Positions 60,534-64,000 of a DNA stretch of 64,000 nt are shown in pieces. Numbering within the stretch: the first letter of the stretch is position 1; every line of letters starts with the position of its first letter. The DNA is taken from assembly GCA_013416435.1 (NCBI GenBank), contig JACCEN010000012.1, positions 106,868 to 170,867 of the forward strand. Direction: 5' to 3'. The stretch is from Alcaligenaceae bacterium. Its GTDB lineage: Bacteria; Pseudomonadota; Gammaproteobacteria; Burkholderiales; Burkholderiaceae_B. A model generated the notes under the pieces. The model ran no database searches and was not told the origin of the DNA. It saw only the letters and a program-made list of their open reading frames with translations. The position numbers and the translations under genes were made by a program.

Positions 60534-61547
60534 ATGTGGAAGAAAACAGGGAAGCGGCGCGCGCTGGTCAAGGCCTTGCCCGCGCTGGCCATCGGCATGC
60601 TGTGCGGAATGACGGCAACCCATGCCGCGAATCAGCCCGAAGGAAGCCATAGCGCCTATCCGTCGAAGACGGTGCGCATCGTCGTGCCCTTCCCCGTCGG
60701 CGGCAGCATGGACGGCCTGGCGCGCCAGGTGGCGCAAGAGCTGGGCGAACGCTGGGGGCATGCCGTAGTGGTCGACAATCGCGACGGCGCAAGCGGCATG
60801 ATCGGCCTCTCCGCGGTAGCCAAGTCGGCGCCCGACGGCTACACACTGGGTGTCGTCGCAAACAGCTTCGTCGCCAATCCACTGCTGCGCAATGACCTGC
60901 CTTACGACGCGTTCAACAGTTTCGAGCCCGTTTCACTGCTTGCGTCGGTGCCGTTCGTCCTGTCCGCCAAGGCCTCGCTGCCCGCTTCGCTGCCTGAATT
61001 CATCGCCCACGCCAAGGCGCAACCGGATGCGCTCGACTATTCTTCCGGCGGCAACGGCACCATGTCGCACCTGGGGGCCGAAATGCTGAAGCAGGCCATC
61101 GGCATCGATGCTACCCACATCCCATACCGCGGCCAGGCTCCGGCACTGACCGACGTGGTCTCGGGCCATGTGTCCTTCACCATGGGCAACCTGCCCGAAG
61201 TGGTGCCCCAGGCGCGCGTCGGCAAACTGCAGGCGCTGGCCATCATGTCCAATGCACGTTCGCCGCTCCTGCCCGATACGCCAACGCTGGCCGAAAGCGG
61301 CTTCACGCCTTTGAGCATCGGTTCCTGGTATGGCCTGGTGGCGCCGCAGGGCACGCCGCAGCCCGTGCTGGACCAGATTCAGAAGGCCATTTCCGACACC
61401 ATGGCGCAACCCGCCTTCCGTGGCAAGCTCGAGCAACAAGGCTTCGAAGTGATCGGCAGCACACCCGCGCAATTCGAGGCGTTCATGCATCACGAATCTG
61501 CTATATATGAGAAAGTGATCGACGCCGCCGGCATCAAGACCCAATAA
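60534..61547 (+). CDS. TTT-family periplasmic receptor (Bug)
   Basis: A 337-residue TctC/Bug receptor: basic N-terminus, signal peptide to TATHAANQPEG, then VRIVVPFPVGGSMDGLAR and VVVDNRDGASGMIG. ATG 60534 follows AGGAGATCTTG; the TTG just before it is rejected. It begins an operon with the IclR regulator and XdhC gene and is divergent from the pyridine operon, which contains its own Bug receptor, so the system may have two. Confidence 0.92.
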   Translation: MWKKTGKRRALVKALPALAIGMLCGMTATHAANQPEGSHSAYPSKTVRIVVPFPVGGSMDGLARQVAQELGERWGHAVVVDNRDGASGMIGLSAVAKSAPDGYTLGVVANSFVANPLLRNDLPYDAFNSFEPVSLLASVPFVLSAKASLPASLPEFIAHAKAQPDALDYSSGGNGTMSHLGAEMLKQAIGIDATHIPYRGQAPALTDVVSGHVSFTMGNLPEVVPQARVGKLQALAIMSNARSPLLPDTPTLAESGFTPLSIGSWYGLVAPQGTPQPVLDQIQKAISDTMAQPAFRGKLEQQGFEVIGSTPAQFEAFMHHESAIYEKVIDAAGIKTQ

Positions 61548-61588
61548 TCCCACGTGGGCGGCGCGTCGAATGAATGTTCAGGAGTGAA

Positions 61589-62350
61589 ATGAAACCACCT
61601 CAAGCCATGACGGAACGCGCGGCGGGCGTCAAAAGCGCAGTACGCGTGTTGGATGTGCTGGAGTTCTTTGCACGGACCATGGAACCGGCAACCCTGGCGC
61701 GCCTGTGTACCGAGCTGGACATGCCCAAGTCCAGCGGCCATGCGCTGATGGAAACGCTAAGGCAGCAAGGCTATCTTTATTGGCTGGGCAAGCATCACGG
61801 CTACTACCCCACGCGGCGCTGGCGCGATCAGGGCGAGGCCATTACGCGCCATGACCCCATTTTGTCGATGGCCTCCGAATCGCTGCATCACATCAGCAGC
61901 GAAACCGGCGAAACCGCCATCCTGGCCAAGCGCGAAGAAAACCACGTACTCTACCTGGAGGTCGTGGAACCCGACCGCACTCTGCGCTTCTCGGCGTATG
62001 CGGGCCAGATCAAGCCCATGCACAGCGCCGCCTCCGGCCGGGCGCTGCTTGCCCTCATCGACAGCGACGAGCGGAACAAAGTGCTGCGGCAACTGAAGCT
62101 GGTGGCCTACTCGGACCGCACCGTCACCGACATGAACCGCCTGAAGCAGGTCATCGAGGAAGGCGAAGCCGCCGGCTATCACGTCGCCATCGGCGAATAC
62201 CAATCGGACACGACGGCCATCGCCGTGGGGTTCCGGTTCGGCACCGAATGCTATGCCCTGCTGGTGGGCGGCCCCACCCAACGGCTGGAAGGCCACATCG
62301 ACGAGATCGGCCGCATGCTGATCGCGCGCACAGCGCAGCTGGCTGGTTAG
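61589..62350 (+). CDS. IclR-family transcriptional regulator
   Basis: A 253-residue IclR protein: winged helix (about 12-75; VKSAVRVLDVLEFF then LARLCTELDMPKSSGHALMETLR) and a C-terminal effector domain (about 90-245). AGGAG before ATG 61589 favours it over ATG 61574. IclR proteins control aromatic catabolism (PcaR, PobR), and this one is the probable regulator of the flanking pyridine operon through the direct repeats at 60286-60429. It differs from the MarR-type NicR/BpsR of known nicotinate clusters. Confidence 0.9.
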   Translation: MKPPQAMTERAAGVKSAVRVLDVLEFFARTMEPATLARLCTELDMPKSSGHALMETLRQQGYLYWLGKHHGYYPTRRWRDQGEAITRHDPILSMASESLHHISSETGETAILAKREENHVLYLEVVEPDRTLRFSAYAGQIKPMHSAASGRALLALIDSDERNKVLRQLKLVAYSDRTVTDMNRLKQVIEEGEAAGYHVAIGEYQSDTTAIAVGFRFGTECYALLVGGPTQRLEGHIDEIGRMLIARTAQLAG

Positions 62351-62357
62351 GGTTTGA

Positions 62358-62438
62358 GGGGTCAGACCCCATGCGGGGTCTGACCCCGGCTGCTTATTAT
62401 GAGAGAAGGGGGTCAGACCCCGTACGGGGTCTGACCCC
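62358..62438. repeat. Two palindromic elements between IclR and XdhC genes
   Basis: Copies at 62358-62387 (centre ATGC) and 62409-62438 (centre GTAC). The first starts seven bases after the IclR stop and the second ends 25 bases before the XdhC start. Confidence 0.95.
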
Positions 62439-62463
62439 AGAACCACGACAATGAAGACATCAA

Positions 62464-63450
62464 ATGGATAGCGCCGATTTCATGGTGCTGCGCCGCCTAT
62501 GCCAATGGCGCCAGGAAAACCGCCATGCCATGCTGGTCACCGTAGTACACACCTGGGGCTCGTCGCCGCGTCCTGTCGGGTCCATCATGGCGATGCGCGA
62601 CGACGGCGCCGTGGTCGGCTCCGTATCGGGCGGCTGCATCGAAGACGACCTCATACACCGGCATACGGGCACCCCGTGGCCCGGAACGCCGCAAGTCCTG
62701 ACCTACGGCGTCGACGCCGACGAAGCGCATCGCTTCGGCCTGCCCTGCGGTGGCACAGTGGAACTGGTTGCGGAATTCGACCCCGACCCGGCACTGCTGA
62801 CCGACTTGCTCGCGTCGATCGGCCAAGGGCGCCTGGTCAGTCGGGAACTGAGCATGACAGACGGACAAGTCCGGCTGCTGCCCGCCGACACCGCCCAGGC
62901 GCTGGTCCACACGGACTCCCTGATGAGCAGCGTATTCGGGCCGAGCTACCGGATGCTGATCATCGGCGCTGGGCAACTGTCCGAATACCTGGCGACCATG
63001 GCCGTGTTCAATGGATTCTCGGTGTCGGTATGCGACCCCCGGATCGAATACACCGGGCAATGGTCCGTGCCCGGCGTGGAAATACTGACCGGCATGCCCG
63101 ACGACGTCGTGAACGACTTCGCCCCCGACTCCCGAACCTGCATCATCGCCCTGACGCATGACCCGAAACTGGACGACCTCGCCCTGCTTTCCGCGCTGCA
63201 CAGCGCGGCCTTCTACGTAGGCGCCATCGGCTCCAGAAAAAACAGCGCCGCGCGCAGGCAAAGAATGATCGACTACCTGGACCAGCCGCCCGAACTGCTG
63301 CAAAAGCTGCGCAGCCCCGTCGGGCTCTTCATCGGCAGCAAGACACCCGCTGAGATTGCCGTGAGCATCATGGCAGAAGTGATAGCGGTGAAGAACGGAG
63401 TGGTGGGGGGGTCAGACCCTATAGGGTCTGACCCCGGGCGGCTTAGGTGA
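62464..63450 (+). CDS. XdhC/CoxI-family molybdenum hydroxylase maturation factor, repeat-encoded tail
   Basis: A 328-residue protein: N-terminal XdhC/CoxI domain (about 15-70; TWGSSPRPVGSIMAM and GSVSGGCIEDD) and C-terminal Rossmann domain (about 155-300; MLIIGAGQLSEYLA). XdhC proteins deliver sulfurated molybdenum cofactor to xanthine-oxidase-family enzymes; the CoxLMS-type hydroxylase of the divergent operon is the obvious client. The natural end is probably near AVKNGVV; the last part, GGSDPIGSDPGRLR, comes mostly from a palindromic element. Confidence 0.88.
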   Translation: MDSADFMVLRRLCQWRQENRHAMLVTVVHTWGSSPRPVGSIMAMRDDGAVVGSVSGGCIEDDLIHRHTGTPWPGTPQVLTYGVDADEAHRFGLPCGGTVELVAEFDPDPALLTDLLASIGQGRLVSRELSMTDGQVRLLPADTAQALVHTDSLMSSVFGPSYRMLIIGAGQLSEYLATMAVFNGFSVSVCDPRIEYTGQWSVPGVEILTGMPDDVVNDFAPDSRTCIIALTHDPKLDDLALLSALHSAAFYVGAIGSRKNSAARRQRMIDYLDQPPELLQKLRSPVGLFIGSKTPAEIAVSIMAEVIAVKNGVVGGSDPIGSDPGRLR

Positions 63451-63482
63451 AAGGGGTCAGACCCCGTACGGGGTCTGACCCC
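63408..63482. repeat. Two palindromic elements at the XdhC 3' end
   Basis: Copies at 63408-63435 (28 bp, TATA centre, inside the coding end of the XdhC gene) and 63453-63482 (standard, two bases after its stop). The following 150 bases to the transposase stop hold no gene that I can see. Confidence 0.95.
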
Positions 63483-63634
63483 TGCGATTAAGGACAGTCT
63501 GATCAATAAGCCGGCCGAACGGAATTGATCAAGCCGGAACGGCGAATTTCCAGGAAAACCGGAAATCCGTTTAAAAACCCGTTTTTTCGGCCCATTTACC
63601 CTAAAAGCGACCCTTTTCCGGGCTCTTGGGCGCC

Positions 63635-64000
63635 TTATGGGCGCACCTCTGCCATCAAATACCGACGCGCCATCCACAGATTGCTCAACGTAAACAGCGT
63701 CAGCAACTGCGCCGTGTTCTTCGCCAGCCCCCGATACCGCACCTTCGTATAGCCGAACTGTCGCTTGATCACTCGAAACGGATGCTCCACCTTGGCCCGC
63801 AGACTGGCCTTGGTGTGTTCATAGGCGTTTTGCAACGACTGCACTGTCTTGCTCAGCGTCTTGCGCAGACTCGGCCGTAGTGCAATATGCCATTGCACCT
63901 GGCGCCCCTGGTGTTCTGCACGTTTGCCCACACCCTGATAGCCTGCATCGCCCAAGACGAGTTCTTCCTCCCCGTGCAGCAGGCCATCGACCTGCGTGAC
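63635..64000 (-). mobile_element. IS5-family transposase, C-terminal part, cut by window edge
   Basis: The 3' end of an IS5-type DDE transposase. VLGDAGYQGV carries the second catalytic Asp, and RAKVEHPFRVIKRQFGYTKVRYRGLAKN has the Y/R-E-K signature with the catalytic Glu; the C-terminus LFTLSNLWMARRYL is typical. The frame is open to the window edge, so about 120 residues are seen and the start lies outside. I could not identify the terminal inverted repeat in 63483-63634, because the other end is not in view. Confidence 0.9.

Noticed and set aside
2876-63482. CRISPR array as an explanation of the repeated 30-mers
   Set aside because: The copies are spread over 60 kb, mostly single, with no regular spacers and no cas genes.
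2876-63482. Standard Rho-independent terminators as full explanation of the palindromes
   Set aside because: They lack a following T-tract, several lie upstream of genes, and some are inside coding ends; a terminator role is possible but does not explain the conserved sequence.

Overview
The window reads as a chromosomal segment of a high-GC betaproteobacterium, most probably of the Alcaligenaceae (Bordetella, Achromobacter or Pusillimonas type). The evidence is the number of periplasmic tripartite-tricarboxylate-transporter receptors (Bug proteins; seven here, none with membrane partners), the Burkholderiales-style catabolic gene content, and a trifunctional PutA with an N-terminal DNA-binding domain. 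I found no rRNA, tRNA, CRISPR array or phage. Almost everything is catabolic: small operons of uptake gene, hydrolases, oxidoreductases and a local regulator.

Layout. 1-3832: M20 peptidase, carboxymuconolactone-decarboxylase-like protein and Bug receptor, divergent from an RpiR-type regulator. 3855-6887: an acyl-CoA ligase divergent from a 4-hydroxybenzoate-hydroxylase homologue that lacks two proton-relay residues. 7040-9388: Bug receptor, MaoC hydratase, LysR regulator. 9608-15600: a six-gene plus-strand operon (Bug, alpha/beta hydrolase, polysaccharide-deacetylase fold, SDR, dihydrodipicolinate-synthase homologue without its lysine, MlrC/M81 metallopeptidase). 15717-25359: a block with two Bug receptors, three SDRs, a LysR regulator, two CMD-family proteins, an amidohydrolase and a flavin monooxygenase; it reads as AT-richer at its left end and has no copy of the palindromic repeat. 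25530-34529: DadA-like oxidase, oligopeptide ABC transporter, C45 acyltransferase/amidase and hydrolase under a divergent GntR regulator. 34570-49686: a long minus-strand series with a spermidine-type ABC transporter, two amidohydrolases, PutA, a CobW GTPase, gamma-glutamyltransferase and PrpD. 49851-50120: remnant of an FAD dehydrogenase; then a PAP2 phosphatase. 50937-63450: a pyridine-carboxylate pathway (nicX, nicD, nicF homologues, a three-subunit molybdenum hydroxylase with a CoxL-CoxG fusion, an FAD monooxygenase and a Bug receptor), divergent from a Bug receptor, an IclR regulator and an XdhC-type maturation factor. The right edge cuts an IS5-family transposase.

The most unusual feature is a palindromic element of about 27-31 bp, present in 25 full or near-full copies and one half copy. 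Each 13-bp arm is GGGGTCAGACCCC or a variant; the right arm is the reverse complement of the left. Variants mostly carry compensatory changes, so the hairpin seems to be what is maintained. Copies sit in intergenic DNA, many within a few bases of a stop codon. Four genes (MlrC, PrpD, CoxM and XdhC homologues) run into a copy and carry a tail encoded by it. In CoxM three consecutive copies are read in frame up to an ATGA overlap with the next gene.

The pyridine operon is the best-defined pathway. A molybdenum hydroxylase and an FAD monooxygenase would make 2,5-dihydroxypyridine; NicX opens the ring, NicD removes formate, NicF removes ammonia to give maleate. No maleate isomerase is present in the window. 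Functions are inferred from motifs and remembered family sequences; no database search was run.
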